A stretch of DNA of 64,000 nucleotides from Streptomyces armeniacus (GTDB lineage Bacteria; Actinomycetota; Actinomycetes; Streptomycetales; Streptomycetaceae): contig NZ_CP031320.1 in the NCBI RefSeq assembly GCF_003355155.1, positions 3,153,367 to 3,217,366 of the forward strand. The letters are read 5' to 3'. Numbering within the stretch: position 1 is the first letter of the stretch; every line of letters begins with the position of its first letter. The position numbers and the translations under genes are program-made. This document shows, in pieces, positions 50,612 through 59,353 of the stretch. Below the pieces are notes generated by a model, which was given only the letters and a program-made list of their open reading frames with translations, did no database searches and was not told the DNA's origin.

Positions 50612-51517
50612 ATGAACACAAGACCGGCAAGTAGTGAGAGTTACGGCGTGAACGGGGCGAGTAGTTCAAGCGGGTCCATGGTCCGCCGTATCCTGCTCGG
50701 CTCCCAGCTGCGACGGCTCCGCGAGGCCCGCGGGGTCACCCGCGAGGCGGCCGGTTATTCGATCCGCGCCTCCGAGTCCAAGATCAGTCGGATGGAGCTG
50801 GGCAGGGTGAGTTTCAAGGCGCGTGATGTCGAGGACCTGCTCACCCTCTACGGCGTGACCGACGACGCCGAGCGCGAGCCCCTGCTCGGCCTCGCCCGCG
50901 ATTCGAACAGAGCGGGCTGGTGGCACAGTTACAGCGATGTGCTGCCCGGCTGGTTCCAGACGTACGTGGGGCTGGAAGGCGCCGCCTCGCACATCAACAC
51001 GTACGAAGTGCAGTTCGTCCACGGCCTGTTGCAGACCGAGGACTACGCACACGCCGTCGTCGCCAGCGGCCACCGGACCGGGCTGCCCGACGAGGAGATC
51101 GACCGCCGCGTCGCCCTCCGGCTGGAGCGGCAGAAGCTGCTGCTCGCCGAGAACGCCTCGCAGTTCCTCTGTGTCCTGGACGAGGCCGCGCTCCGCCGCC
51201 CCTTCGGCAGCCGCGCCGTCATGGACGCACAGCTCCGCCACCTCGCCGAGATCTCCGAGCGCCCGAACGTCACCCTCCAGGTCGTCCCCTTCGAACTCGG
51301 CGGCCACGCCGCCGAGAGCGGTGCCTTCACCCTGCTCCGCTTCCCCGAGTCCGACCTGTCCGACGTCGTCTATCTGGAGCAGCTGACCAGCGCCCTCTAC
51401 GTGGACAAGCGCGACGAAGTCGAGCGCTACGACGAGGTGCTGGCGCGGCTGGTCGAGTTCAGCTACTCACCGGCCAGAACTCGCGATCATCTCCACAAGA
51501 TCCGCCAACTTCCTTAA
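50612..51517 (+). CDS. XRE-family regulator with DUF5753 domain
   Basis: 301 residues. A helix-turn-helix XRE domain (LGSQLRRLREARGVTREAAGYSIRASESKISRMELG, in parts) is followed by the DUF5753 domain (GWWHSYSDVLPGWFQTYVGLE; VQFVHGLLQTEDYA; VVPFELGGHAAESGAFTLLRF). This class pairs with DUF397 proteins and ATPases in developmental or antibiotic control. ATG at 50612 after GGTGGAGGG. It probably binds the TGCACGTGCA sites and so regulates all three genes. Confidence 0.92.
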   Translation: MNTRPASSESYGVNGASSSSGSMVRRILLGSQLRRLREARGVTREAAGYSIRASESKISRMELGRVSFKARDVEDLLTLYGVTDDAEREPLLGLARDSNRAGWWHSYSDVLPGWFQTYVGLEGAASHINTYEVQFVHGLLQTEDYAHAVVASGHRTGLPDEEIDRRVALRLERQKLLLAENASQFLCVLDEAALRRPFGSRAVMDAQLRHLAEISERPNVTLQVVPFELGGHAAESGAFTLLRFPESDLSDVVYLEQLTSALYVDKRDEVERYDEVLARLVEFSYSPARTRDHLHKIRQLP

Positions 51518-51585
51518 AACACAAGTACGATGACGTGCCATCGACACCCGCACCCGGACCCTTTCCGATCCCCCGAAGGAATGGC

Positions 51586-53043
51586 ATGTCCTACTTCACG
51601 GACTTGGCGCTTCAGTACATCGACGGTGAGTGGCGCCCCGGTAACGGCTCATGGGACATCATCGACTTCAATCCGTACGACGGAGAGAAGCTCGCTTCGA
51701 TCACCGTGGCCACGACCGACGAGATCGACCAGGCGTACCGCGCCGCCGAGCGGCACCAGCCGGCCTGGGCAGCGACCAACCCGTACTCCCGGCGGGTCGT
51801 CTTCGAGCGTGCCGTGCGCATCATCGAGGACCGCGAGCAGGACATCACCGAGGCGATCATCGCCGAGCTCGGCGGCACCCGGCTGAAGGCCGCCTTCGAG
51901 CTGCACCTCGCCAAGGAGTTCCTGCGCGAGGCGATCCAGCTGGCGCTGCGCGCCGAGGGCCGGATCGTGCCGTCGCCGGTCGACGGCAAGGAGAACCGCG
52001 TCTACCGCGTCCCGGTCGGCGTCGTCGGAGTCATCTCCCCCTTCAATTTCCCGTTCCTCCTCTCCCTCAAGTCGGTTGCGCCCGCTCTCGCCCTCGGGAA
52101 CGCGGTCGTGCTCAAGCCGCACCAGAACACGCCGGTCTGCGGCGGCGCCCTGGTCGCCAAGGTGCTGGAGGAGGCGGGGCTTCCGCCGGGCCTGCTCAAC
52201 GTCGTCATCACCGACATCGCCGAGATCGGCGACGCGCTGATCGAGCACCCGGTGCCCAAGGTCATCTCGTTCACCGGCTCGGACAAGGTCGGCCGGCACG
52301 TCGCCACCGTGGCCGCCTCGCACTTCAAGAAGGCCATCCTGGAGCTCGGCGGGAACAGCGCGCTGCTCGTGCTGGACGACGCCGACGTCGACTACGCCGT
52401 GGACGCCGCCGTCTTCAGCCGCTTCGTGCACCAGGGCCAGGTCTGCATGGCGGCCAACCGGATCGTCGTGGACCGCGCCGTCGCCGCCGAGTTCACCGAG
52501 AAGTTCGTCGCCAAGGTGAACACGCTCAAGGTCGGCGACCCGCAGGACCCCACCACGCACATCGGCCCGCTGATCAACTCCGGCCAGGCGGAGGGCGTCA
52601 CCGCCCTCGTCGACCAGACGATCGAGGAGGGCGCCACCGTCCTCGTACGCGGCGGCACCGAGGGGAACGTCGTCTCGCCCAGCGTGCTGACGGACGTCCC
52701 CGCGGACGCCCCCGTGCTGCAGCAGGAGGTCTTCGGGCCGGTCGCCCTGATCATCCCGGTGGACGGCGAAGACGAGGCCGTACGGGTCGCCAACGACACG
52801 CCGTACGGGCTCGGCGGCGCCGTGCACACCGGCGACATCGAGCGGGGCATCGCGGTGGCCCGCCGGATCGAGAGCGGCATGGTGCACGTCAACGACTCGA
52901 CGGTGGCGGACGAGCCGATCGTCCCGTTCGGTGGCGAGAAGCACTCCGGGCTGGGGCGGCTGAACGGCGAGCAGATGGTCGAGGCGTTCACCACCACGAA
53001 GTGGATCTCCATCCAGCACGGGCGCAGCGCCTACCCGTTCTGA
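51586..53043 (+). CDS. Aldehyde dehydrogenase (NAD(P)-dependent)
   Basis: 485 residues. The motifs are PFNFPFLLSLKS, cofactor loop SFTGSDKVGRH, general base Glu253 in LELGGNS, catalytic Cys287 in GQVCMAANR and the late EVFGPVALI. It resembles benzaldehyde / vanillin-type dehydrogenases (short N-terminus; TPYGLGGAVHT). ATG at 51586, with GAAGGA upstream; an out-of-frame ATG five bases earlier is ignored. No operon partner is apparent. Confidence 0.93.
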   Translation: MSYFTDLALQYIDGEWRPGNGSWDIIDFNPYDGEKLASITVATTDEIDQAYRAAERHQPAWAATNPYSRRVVFERAVRIIEDREQDITEAIIAELGGTRLKAAFELHLAKEFLREAIQLALRAEGRIVPSPVDGKENRVYRVPVGVVGVISPFNFPFLLSLKSVAPALALGNAVVLKPHQNTPVCGGALVAKVLEEAGLPPGLLNVVITDIAEIGDALIEHPVPKVISFTGSDKVGRHVATVAASHFKKAILELGGNSALLVLDDADVDYAVDAAVFSRFVHQGQVCMAANRIVVDRAVAAEFTEKFVAKVNTLKVGDPQDPTTHIGPLINSGQAEGVTALVDQTIEEGATVLVRGGTEGNVVSPSVLTDVPADAPVLQQEVFGPVALIIPVDGEDEAVRVANDTPYGLGGAVHTGDIERGIAVARRIESGMVHVNDSTVADEPIVPFGGEKHSGLGRLNGEQMVEAFTTTKWISIQHGRSAYPF

Positions 53044-53190
53044 GTCCTCCCGTCATCCTCCCGTCATCCTCCCGCGGGGCTCCCCGTTTCCGCCGGGCCT
53101 TGAGGACCGAAGCTGACCGCAGGGCGGCATAGCTTTGGAGTCACCGGAAGGCCCCCGGAACCGTGGGGCCCCGACGAGAGGTGACGAACG

Positions 53191-53745
53191 ATGCCCACCC
53201 TGGTTGACGCCGAGAACACCGGTGACGAGCGCGGCGCCCTGCTCGCGTACCTGGAAGCACAGCGCGGCGGCATCCGGCGCGCCCTGCACGGCCTCACCCC
53301 CGAGCAGGCGGCCAGCAGTCCGAGCGCGAGCTCGCTGTCCGTCGCCGGGCTGGTCAAGCACGTCGCCGAGGTCGAGCAGGGCTGGCTGCGCGACGCGCGC
53401 GGCCTGCCGCACGCGGTGCACCGGGACGAGACCAACTGGTCGGGCTGCTTCGAGCTGGAGGGCGACGAAACCGTCGAGAGCGTCCTCCGGTTCTACGCCG
53501 AGGTCGCCAGGGAGACCGAGGAGCTCGTACGGGCGGTGCCCTCGCTCGACGACACCTTCGCGCTCCCGGAGGCCCCGTGGAACCCGAAGGAGCCGCGCTC
53601 CTGGCGCTGGATGCTGCTCAGCCTGATCAGCGAGGTCGCCCGGCACGCGGGTCACGCGGACATCATCCGCGAGACGCTGGACGGGAAGACGGCGTTCGAG
53701 CTGGTGTGGGAGACGGGGGCGGCGCCCCGGCCGGAAGGGCTCTGA
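53191..53745 (+). CDS. DinB/DUF664 family protein
   Basis: 184 residues of the DinB four-helix-bundle fold (RGALLAYLEAQRGGIRRALHGLTPEQA; SVAGLVKHVAEVEQGWL; LISEVARHAGHADIIRE). The three metal-ligand histidines are visible (KHV, ARHAG, GHAD). Such proteins are thiol-dependent metalloenzymes or of unknown role. GAGGTGACGA precedes the ATG. Three TCCTCCCG repeats lie in the gap upstream (about 53045-53078). Confidence 0.88.
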   Translation: MPTLVDAENTGDERGALLAYLEAQRGGIRRALHGLTPEQAASSPSASSLSVAGLVKHVAEVEQGWLRDARGLPHAVHRDETNWSGCFELEGDETVESVLRFYAEVARETEELVRAVPSLDDTFALPEAPWNPKEPRSWRWMLLSLISEVARHAGHADIIRETLDGKTAFELVWETGAAPRPEGL

Positions 53746-53890
53746 CCCGGGCGCCGGGGAGCCTCTGATCCCGCCGCCGTCCCGGCCGTACGGCGCCGGA
53801 CCCGGTGGCCGCGACTGACCGTCCCCTCTCCCGTAATTAGGCTGGCAGCCGTACACACAGGCTGGGCGGGGAGAGGGTGACGGGCAGACG

Positions 53891-54580
53891 ATGTCAGCGA
53901 TCCGGCTGCTGGTGCTGGGAGCGGTCCGCCAGCACGGGCGGGCGCACGGCTACCAGGTCCGCAACGACCTGGAGTTCTGGGGCGCCCACGAGTGGTCCAA
54001 CGCCAAACCCGGGTCGGTGTACCACGCGCTCAAGCAGATGGCCAAGCAGGGCCTGCTGCTGGCACACGACGTCGCGCCGAGCACGGCGGGCGGCCCGCCG
54101 CGTACGGAGTACGAGCTCACCGGCGAGGGCGAGCGCGTGTTCCTGGAGCTCCTGCGGGACGCCCTCACCGCCATCGACCAGAAGCCGGACATGCTCACCT
54201 CGGCCGTCGGCTTCATCGTCGACCTGCCGCGGGACGAGGCCGTCGCGCTGCTGAAGCAGCGGGTCGCCGCCCTGGAGGAGTGGCGCGACGAGGTCACGCG
54301 GCACTGGACGCCGAGCGGCACCCCGGAGGAGTGGGGGCACATCGGCGAGATCATGCGGCTCTGGGTGTACACCGCGGAGAGCGGCGCCGAGTGGACCCGC
54401 GGCCTGATCGAGCGGCTGGAGAACGGCGCGTACGTGATGGCGGGTGAGGGCGGCCGCGAGGTGGACGTGCTGCCGCCCGGCACCGAGAACCCGTACGCGG
54501 ACACCAGCCGGCAGGCGGCGGGCACGGCGGTCGCCAAGAAGCGGAGCACCGGGCAGGGCATCGGGCGGAGCCAAGAGTAA
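53891..54580 (+). CDS. PadR-family transcriptional regulator
   Basis: 229 residues. N-terminal PadR winged helix (RLLVLGAVRQHGRAHGYQVRNDLE; KPGSVYHALKQMAKQGLL; RTEYELTGEGERVFL) followed by a helical Vir/AR-type dimer domain. It directly precedes a drug-type ABC gene pair, and two near-identical palindromes occupy the intervening promoter. It is likely an effector-responsive repressor of the exporter. Confidence 0.92.
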   Translation: MSAIRLLVLGAVRQHGRAHGYQVRNDLEFWGAHEWSNAKPGSVYHALKQMAKQGLLLAHDVAPSTAGGPPRTEYELTGEGERVFLELLRDALTAIDQKPDMLTSAVGFIVDLPRDEAVALLKQRVAALEEWRDEVTRHWTPSGTPEEWGHIGEIMRLWVYTAESGAEWTRGLIERLENGAYVMAGEGGREVDVLPPGTENPYADTSRQAAGTAVAKKRSTGQGIGRSQE

Positions 54581-54641
54581 TCAAGTTTGACTAGCCTCCC
54601 TGCGAGGTATATCTTCGCCTGCCGGTAGTCAAGTTTGACTA
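54579..54641 (+). promoter_or_regulatory. Exporter promoter flanked by two PadR operators
   Basis: Two copies of (A/G)TCAAGTTTGACTA: 54580-54593 and 54628-54641. The second extends to TAGTCAA-GT-TTGACTA, perfect 7-base arms. The first provides TTGACT (54587-54592) as -35, and TATATCTT (54608-54615) supplies the -10, so the promoter lies between the operators. The first operator overlaps the end of padR. Confidence 0.75.
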
Positions 54642-54655
54642 CAGCGTAGGAGGAG

Positions 54656-55633
54656 ATGTCATTGACGAACGCCGACCACGCGATCGCCGTCGAGGAGCTG
54701 CGGAAGGAGTACGGCGCCAAGCACGCGCTCGCCAGCGTGGACCTGACCGTGCCGCGCGCCACCGTGCAGGCCGTCCTGGGCCCCAACGGGGCGGGCAAGA
54801 CCACCCTCGTCCGCATCCTGGCCACACTGCTGCGGCCCACCGCGGGACGCGCGGAGGTGGCCGGCCTGGACGTGACCCGGCACGCCGGCGCCGTACGCGC
54901 CCGCATCGGGCTGCTCGGCCAGCACGCCGCCGTGGACGAGGAGTTGAGCGGACGGCAGAACCTGGAGCTGTTCGGACGGCTCTACCACCTCGGCGCCCGG
55001 CGCGCGGCCGCCCGCGCACAGGAACTGCTCCAGCGCTTCGGGCTGGCGGACACCGGCAAGAAGGCCGTCACGCAGTACAGCGGCGGCATGCGGCGGCGCC
55101 TCGACCTGGCCGCCAGCCTGATCATGGAACCCGAGATCCTCTTCCTCGACGAGCCCACGACCGGCCTCGACCCGCGCGGCCGCACGGAGGTCTGGGAGGC
55201 CGTACGCGGCCTGGTGGGAGGCGGTACGACGGTCCTGCTGACCACCCAGTACCTGGAGGAGGCCGACCAGCTCGCCGACGCCATCGTCGTCGTCGACCAG
55301 GGGCGCGTCATCGCCGAGGGCACGGCCGACCAGCTGAAGGCCGGGCTCGGCGCGGACCGTATCGACGTCGTCGTGCACGACGCGGCGCAGCTCGCGTCCG
55401 CAGCGTCGGTCGTGGGCATGGCCGCCAAGGCCGACGACGTGACGACGGACGCCGACCGGCGCCTGGTCAGCGCCCCCGTACGGGACCGGATGGCGGCGCT
55501 CACCGAGGCCGTACGGGCCCTGGACGCGGCGGGCATACGGGCCGAGGACATCGCACTGCGCCGGCCCACGCTGAACGAGGTCTTCCTGCACCTCACGGAC
55601 GACGACGAGACGAAGACGGGGGCGGCCGTATGA
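54656..55633 (+). CDS. DrrA-like ABC transporter ATPase
   Basis: 325 residues. Walker [10 protein letters not shown], signature QYSGGMRRR, Walker [14 protein letters not shown], and a C-terminal extension typical of daunorubicin-type (DrrA) ATPases. The ATG at 54656 is only 2 bases from AGGAGG; the TTG at 54662 (third codon) lies 8 bases from it and may be the true start. It forms an exporter with the next gene, probably controlled by PadR. Confidence 0.92.
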   Translation: MSLTNADHAIAVEELRKEYGAKHALASVDLTVPRATVQAVLGPNGAGKTTLVRILATLLRPTAGRAEVAGLDVTRHAGAVRARIGLLGQHAAVDEELSGRQNLELFGRLYHLGARRAAARAQELLQRFGLADTGKKAVTQYSGGMRRRLDLAASLIMEPEILFLDEPTTGLDPRGRTEVWEAVRGLVGGGTTVLLTTQYLEEADQLADAIVVVDQGRVIAEGTADQLKAGLGADRIDVVVHDAAQLASAASVVGMAAKADDVTTDADRRLVSAPVRDRMAALTEAVRALDAAGIRAEDIALRRPTLNEVFLHLTDDDETKTGAAV

Positions 55634-56409
55634 CCGCGTACGTACTGACCGATTCCTGGACCATGACCCGGCGCGGACTGTCGCACTGGGCGCGGCAGCC
55701 GGTGCAGGTGGCCGTCGGGCTGGTCTTCCCGGTGATGATGCTGGTGATGTTCGCGTACTTCCTCGGCGGCGGCATGGAGGTCGCGGACTACCGCGAGTAT
55801 CTGGTGCCGGGGATGTTCACGCTGACGATGGCGTTCGGGCTGGAGTCGACGATGGTGTCGCTCACCCAGGACCTCAACAAGGGCGTCATCGACCGCTTCC
55901 GCTCGATGCCGATGGCCCCGTCCGCCGTACTGATCGGGCGGAGCCTCGTGGACATGCTGGAGTCCGCGCTCAGCCTGCTCGTACTGATGGGCGTCGGACT
56001 CGCGATGGGCTGGCGCTGGCACGGCGGCCCGGGGGAGGCGCTGGCGGCGGTCGGCCTGCTGCTCCTGCTGCGCTTCGCGATGCTCTGGGCGGGGATCTAC
56101 CTCGGCATGGTCGCGGGCAAGCCGGAGCTGGTGCAGGCGGTGCAGATCCTGATCTGGCCGGTCGCGTTCCTCTCCAACGCGTTCACGTCGCCGGACACGA
56201 TGCCCGGCTGGATGGGTGCGATCGCGGAGTGGAACCCGATGTCGGCCACGGCGGCGGCCGTACGGGAGCTGTTCGCCAACCCGTCCTGGGGCGGCGGGGG
56301 TTCGTGGGTCACGGAACACGCGGTGCTGATGGCGACGGCGTGGCCGCTGGCCCTGCTGGCGGTCTTCTTCCCCCTGGCCACCCGCCGCTACCGGGCGCTG
56401 GGCACGTAG
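55630..56409 (+). CDS. DrrB-like ABC-2 type permease
   Basis: 259 residues, six membrane segments, ABC-2 signature [17 protein letters not shown] and the loop [20 protein letters not shown]. The start overlaps the ATPase stop (ATGA). With the ATPase it should export a hydrophobic compound or drug. The next gene is a TipA-type drug sensor. Confidence 0.92.
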   Translation: MTAYVLTDSWTMTRRGLSHWARQPVQVAVGLVFPVMMLVMFAYFLGGGMEVADYREYLVPGMFTLTMAFGLESTMVSLTQDLNKGVIDRFRSMPMAPSAVLIGRSLVDMLESALSLLVLMGVGLAMGWRWHGGPGEALAAVGLLLLLRFAMLWAGIYLGMVAGKPELVQAVQILIWPVAFLSNAFTSPDTMPGWMGAIAEWNPMSATAAAVRELFANPSWGGGGSWVTEHAVLMATAWPLALLAVFFPLATRRYRALGT

Positions 56410-56424
56410 CGTCGCCTGGCGGGC

Positions 56425-56455
56425 TTGCACCTCACGTAGCGTGAGGCAGCACCGT
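56425..56455 (+). promoter_or_regulatory. tipA promoter with MerR-type inverted repeat
   Basis: TTGCAC (-35, 56425-56430), then CCTCACGTAGCGTGAGG (56430-56446), then CACCGT (56450-56455) as -10, giving a 19-base spacer. This closely follows the ptipA layout known in Streptomyces lividans, in which a long spacer is untwisted by drug-bound TipA to activate transcription. Confidence 0.9.
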
Positions 56456-56485
56456 GGTGCCCGTACGCGAGAGAAGGAGGCGGAC

Positions 56486-57244
56486 GTGAGCTACTCCGTC
56501 GGCCGGGTGGCCGGTTTCGCCGGGGTCACGGTGCGCACGCTGCACCACTACGACGAGATCGGGCTGCTGGCACCGAGCGAGCGCACCCCCGCGGGGCACC
56601 GGCGCTACGGCGATGCCGACCTGGACCGGCTGCAGCAGATCCTCTTCTACCGGGAGCTCGGCTTCCCGCTGGACGAGGTCTCCGCACTGCTCGACGACCC
56701 GGACGCGGATCCCGTCGAGCACCTGAGCCGCCAGCACGAACTGCTGAAGGCGCGGATCGGGAAGCTGCGGGAGATGGCCGCCGCCGTCGAACAGGCCATG
56801 GAGGCACGCAAGATGGGCATCAGACTGACACCGGAGGAGAAGTTCGAGGTCTTCGGCGACCACGACCCGGACGACTACGCCGAGGAGGTGCAGGAACGCT
56901 GGGGCGACACCGAGGCGTACGCCGAGTCGCAGCGCCGCATCGCCACGTACACCAAGGAGGACTGGCTGCGGATCCAGACGGAGGTCGACGACTGGAACCG
57001 CCGTATCGTCGAGGCCATGGACGCCGGCGCCGCGCCGGACTCCGAGACCGCGACGGACCTGGCCGAGGAGGCCAGGCAGCAGATCTGCCGGTACTACTAC
57101 GACTGCTCGCGCGAGCTGCACAGCTGCCTCGGCGAGATGTACGTGTCGGACCACCGCTTCCGGGACCAGTACGAGGCCCGGCGGCAGGGGCTGGCGGAGT
57201 ACCTGCGCGACGCGATCCTCGCCAACGCGGCCCGGCACGCCTGA
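56486..57244 (+). CDS. tipA: TipA, thiopeptide-responsive MerR regulator (long form)
   Basis: 252 residues. N-terminal MerR helix-turn-helix (GRVAGFAGVTVRTLHHYDEIGLL), a coiled-coil dimer helix, then a TAS drug-binding domain (GIRLTPEEKFEVFG onward). Cys207 and Cys214 (YYDCSRELHSCLGEMYVSD) match the positions that covalently trap thiostrepton-like drugs in TipA. GTG start at 56486 after GAAGGAGG. It activates its own promoter when bound to thiopeptides and gives a broad drug response. Lies just downstream of a drug-type ABC exporter. Confidence 0.95.
   Translation: MSYSVGRVAGFAGVTVRTLHHYDEIGLLAPSERTPAGHRRYGDADLDRLQQILFYRELGFPLDEVSALLDDPDADPVEHLSRQHELLKARIGKLREMAAAVEQAMEARKMGIRLTPEEKFEVFGDHDPDDYAEEVQERWGDTEAYAESQRRIATYTKEDWLRIQTEVDDWNRRIVEAMDAGAAPDSETATDLAEEARQQICRYYYDCSRELHSCLGEMYVSDHRFRDQYEARRQGLAEYLRDAILANAARHA
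56813..57244 (+). CDS. TipAS, drug-binding domain made from an internal start
   Basis: In TipA of S. lividans an in-frame internal start at Met110 yields the abundant short form TipAS of about 144 residues. Here Met110 is conserved (MGIRLTPEEKF), giving 143 residues, and GGAGG lies 9 bases before this ATG. The short form contains both drug-binding cysteines but no DNA-binding domain and sequesters the drug. Confidence 0.8.
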   Translation: MGIRLTPEEKFEVFGDHDPDDYAEEVQERWGDTEAYAESQRRIATYTKEDWLRIQTEVDDWNRRIVEAMDAGAAPDSETATDLAEEARQQICRYYYDCSRELHSCLGEMYVSDHRFRDQYEARRQGLAEYLRDAILANAARHA

Positions 57245-57293
57245 GCCGGTCCGCGGAACGCGCAGGGCGGCCGTATCACGCCGCAGCACACGA

Positions 57294-57324
57294 CGAGGGG
57301 CCCGCACCCGGTGCGGGCCCCTCG
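57294..57324 (+). terminator. Terminator after tipA
   Basis: Perfect 14-base inverted repeat (CGAGGGGCCCGCAC / GTGCGGGCCCCTCG) with a 3-base loop. Confidence 0.9.
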
Positions 57325-57485
57325 GGCGTGCACAGGACAATCAACTTATGCTGCCAGCAGGCAGGGTCCTGTGAGGTAAATCGCCCCGTCCCCGCCCAGC
57401 GGCCGGGAACGGAGGCCACCGGACCCGACGTTGTGGAACTCGCCGGTCAGGTTGGCCGGGCGCACGACCGAGGAGCGGGAGGACA

Positions 57486-59132
57486 GTGGCCGGGGAGTCC
57501 AGAGCGAGCGGGTCCGGAGCCGAGCAGGAGCCCGAGGACGCCAAGCCGTCGTCGGACGAGGTGCACAGCGCGTTCACTCCGCCGTCCGGGCTAGCCGTGC
57601 CGCCGGTGCCGGAGGACGACCACCCGTCCTCGGAGTTCGCCGTTCCGGAGGGACTGCTGGCCTCGCCGCCGACCGAGTTCTCGAGCGCGTTCACCCCGCC
57701 GGAAGGCATTCCGGTCGTGGGCATGCTGGACCGGCCGGGGCTGCCGTGGCAGGACCGGATGCGGACGATGATCCGGCTGCCGCTGGCCGAGCGGCCCGCG
57801 CCGGAGCGGGCCGGGCGCGGCGAGGGGGAGGAGCACGGGCCGTCGGTGCCCCGCGTGCTCGACCTCACGCTCCGCATCGGCGAGCTGCTGCTCGCGGGCG
57901 GCGAGGGCGCCGAGGACGTCGAGGCGGCGATGTTCGCCACGGCGCACGCGTTCGGCCTGGACCGCTGCGAGCCGACGGTCACGTTCACGCTGCTGTCCAT
58001 CACCCACCAGCCGTCGCTGGTGGACGACCCGGTGACGCTGAGCCGTACCGTACGGCGCCGCGGCACCGACTACACGCGGCTCGCGGCCGTCTTCCAGCTG
58101 GTCACGGACATCACGACGGGCGAACTGACGCTGGAGGAGTCGTACCGGCGGCTCGCCGACATCCGCCGGAACCGGCACCCGTTCACCAAGGGCGTGCTGT
58201 CCCTGGCCAGCGGGCTGCTGTCCGGCGCGGCGTCGCTGCTGGTGGGCGGCGGCTGGCTGGTGTTCGTACTGGCGGCGGCGGGCGCGATCCTCGGCGACCG
58301 GCTGGCGTGGTTCTGCGCGGGGCGCGGGCTGCCGGAGTTCTACCAGTTCGTGGCCGCGGCGATGCCGCCGGCCGCGATGGGTGTCGCGGTGGTGCTGATA
58401 GACAGCGGCGTGACCGCGGAGCTCCAGGCGGGCGCGGTGATCACCGGTGGGCTGTTCGCGCTGATTCCCGGGCGGGCGCTGGTGGCCGCCGTACACGACG
58501 GCCTGACCGGCTTCTACATCACCGCGTCGGCCCGGCTGCTGGAAGTCGTGTACCTCATCGTCGGCATCGTGTGCGGCGTGCTGATCGTGCTGTACGTCGG
58601 CGGTGAGCTGGGCGCGGAGTTCGACCCGGAGGCGCTGCAGCACCAAGAGCGCCCGGAAGTCCAGCTGTTCGCCGCGATGCTGCTGGCCCTGGCGTTCTGC
58701 GTGCTGCTGCAGCAGGAACGTCACACCGTGCTGCTGGCCACCCTGAACGGCGGTGTGGCCTGGCTGGTGTACGGCGCGATGCACGACGTCGGCGAACTCA
58801 ACCCGGTGGCCGCGACCTTCGCCGCCGCCGGTCTGGTAGGCCTCTTCGGGCAGCTGATGTCGCGGTACCAGTTCGCGTCCTCGCTGCCGTACGTCACGGC
58901 GGCCATCGGGCCGCTGCTGCCGGGCAGCGCGACGTACTTCGGGCTGCTCAACATCGCGCAGGGCAACATGGATCCGGGCATGGAGAACATGGCACGCGCG
59001 GTCGCCCTCGCCCTCGCCATCGCGATCGGCGTGAACCTCGGCGGCGAGCTGGCGCGGCTGTTCATGAAGACGCCCGGCGTCGAGACACCGCTCCCGGGCC
59101 GCCGCGCGGCGAAGCGCACCCGCGGCTTCTGA
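57486..59132 (+). CDS. Threonine/serine exporter (ThrE) family membrane protein
   Basis: 548 residues, GTG start. A polar N-terminal region contains a repeated motif (SAFTPPSGLAVP and SAFTPPEGIPVV), then the ThrE N-domain (LRIGELLLAGGEGAEDVEAAM) and about ten membrane segments in two blocks. The family exports Thr, Ser and small peptides in corynebacteria; substrates in Streptomyces are less certain. It is monocistronic as far as seen. Confidence 0.9.
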   Translation: MAGESRASGSGAEQEPEDAKPSSDEVHSAFTPPSGLAVPPVPEDDHPSSEFAVPEGLLASPPTEFSSAFTPPEGIPVVGMLDRPGLPWQDRMRTMIRLPLAERPAPERAGRGEGEEHGPSVPRVLDLTLRIGELLLAGGEGAEDVEAAMFATAHAFGLDRCEPTVTFTLLSITHQPSLVDDPVTLSRTVRRRGTDYTRLAAVFQLVTDITTGELTLEESYRRLADIRRNRHPFTKGVLSLASGLLSGAASLLVGGGWLVFVLAAAGAILGDRLAWFCAGRGLPEFYQFVAAAMPPAAMGVAVVLIDSGVTAELQAGAVITGGLFALIPGRALVAAVHDGLTGFYITASARLLEVVYLIVGIVCGVLIVLYVGGELGAEFDPEALQHQERPEVQLFAAMLLALAFCVLLQQERHTVLLATLNGGVAWLVYGAMHDVGELNPVAATFAAAGLVGLFGQLMSRYQFASSLPYVTAAIGPLLPGSATYFGLLNIAQGNMDPGMENMARAVALALAIAIGVNLGGELARLFMKTPGVETPLPGRRAAKRTRGF

Positions 59133-59353
59133 CGGGCTCCGATTCCCTGCCCAGGATGTGACAGACGGGTGCCGAAAGTGTCGGCCATGTCACGCACTGT
59201 CGGTAACCGCGAGACGGCCCGGACCAAGCGCTGCAAGTAGGGGGTTCAGCGCGCCGCACGTGGCTAGCATGGCGTCCCCGACAGGCGGCGGCTCAGCCAC
59301 GGGGCCACACTTGAGCCACTAGTCGTCCATGGACGGGACGGGAGGCCGGCACG

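Noticed and set aside
50920..53043. Single open frame spanning the XRE end and the aldehyde dehydrogenase
   Set aside because: Only the part from 51586 has the protein family pattern and a ribosome-binding site; the earlier part is an out-of-frame read of the XRE gene.
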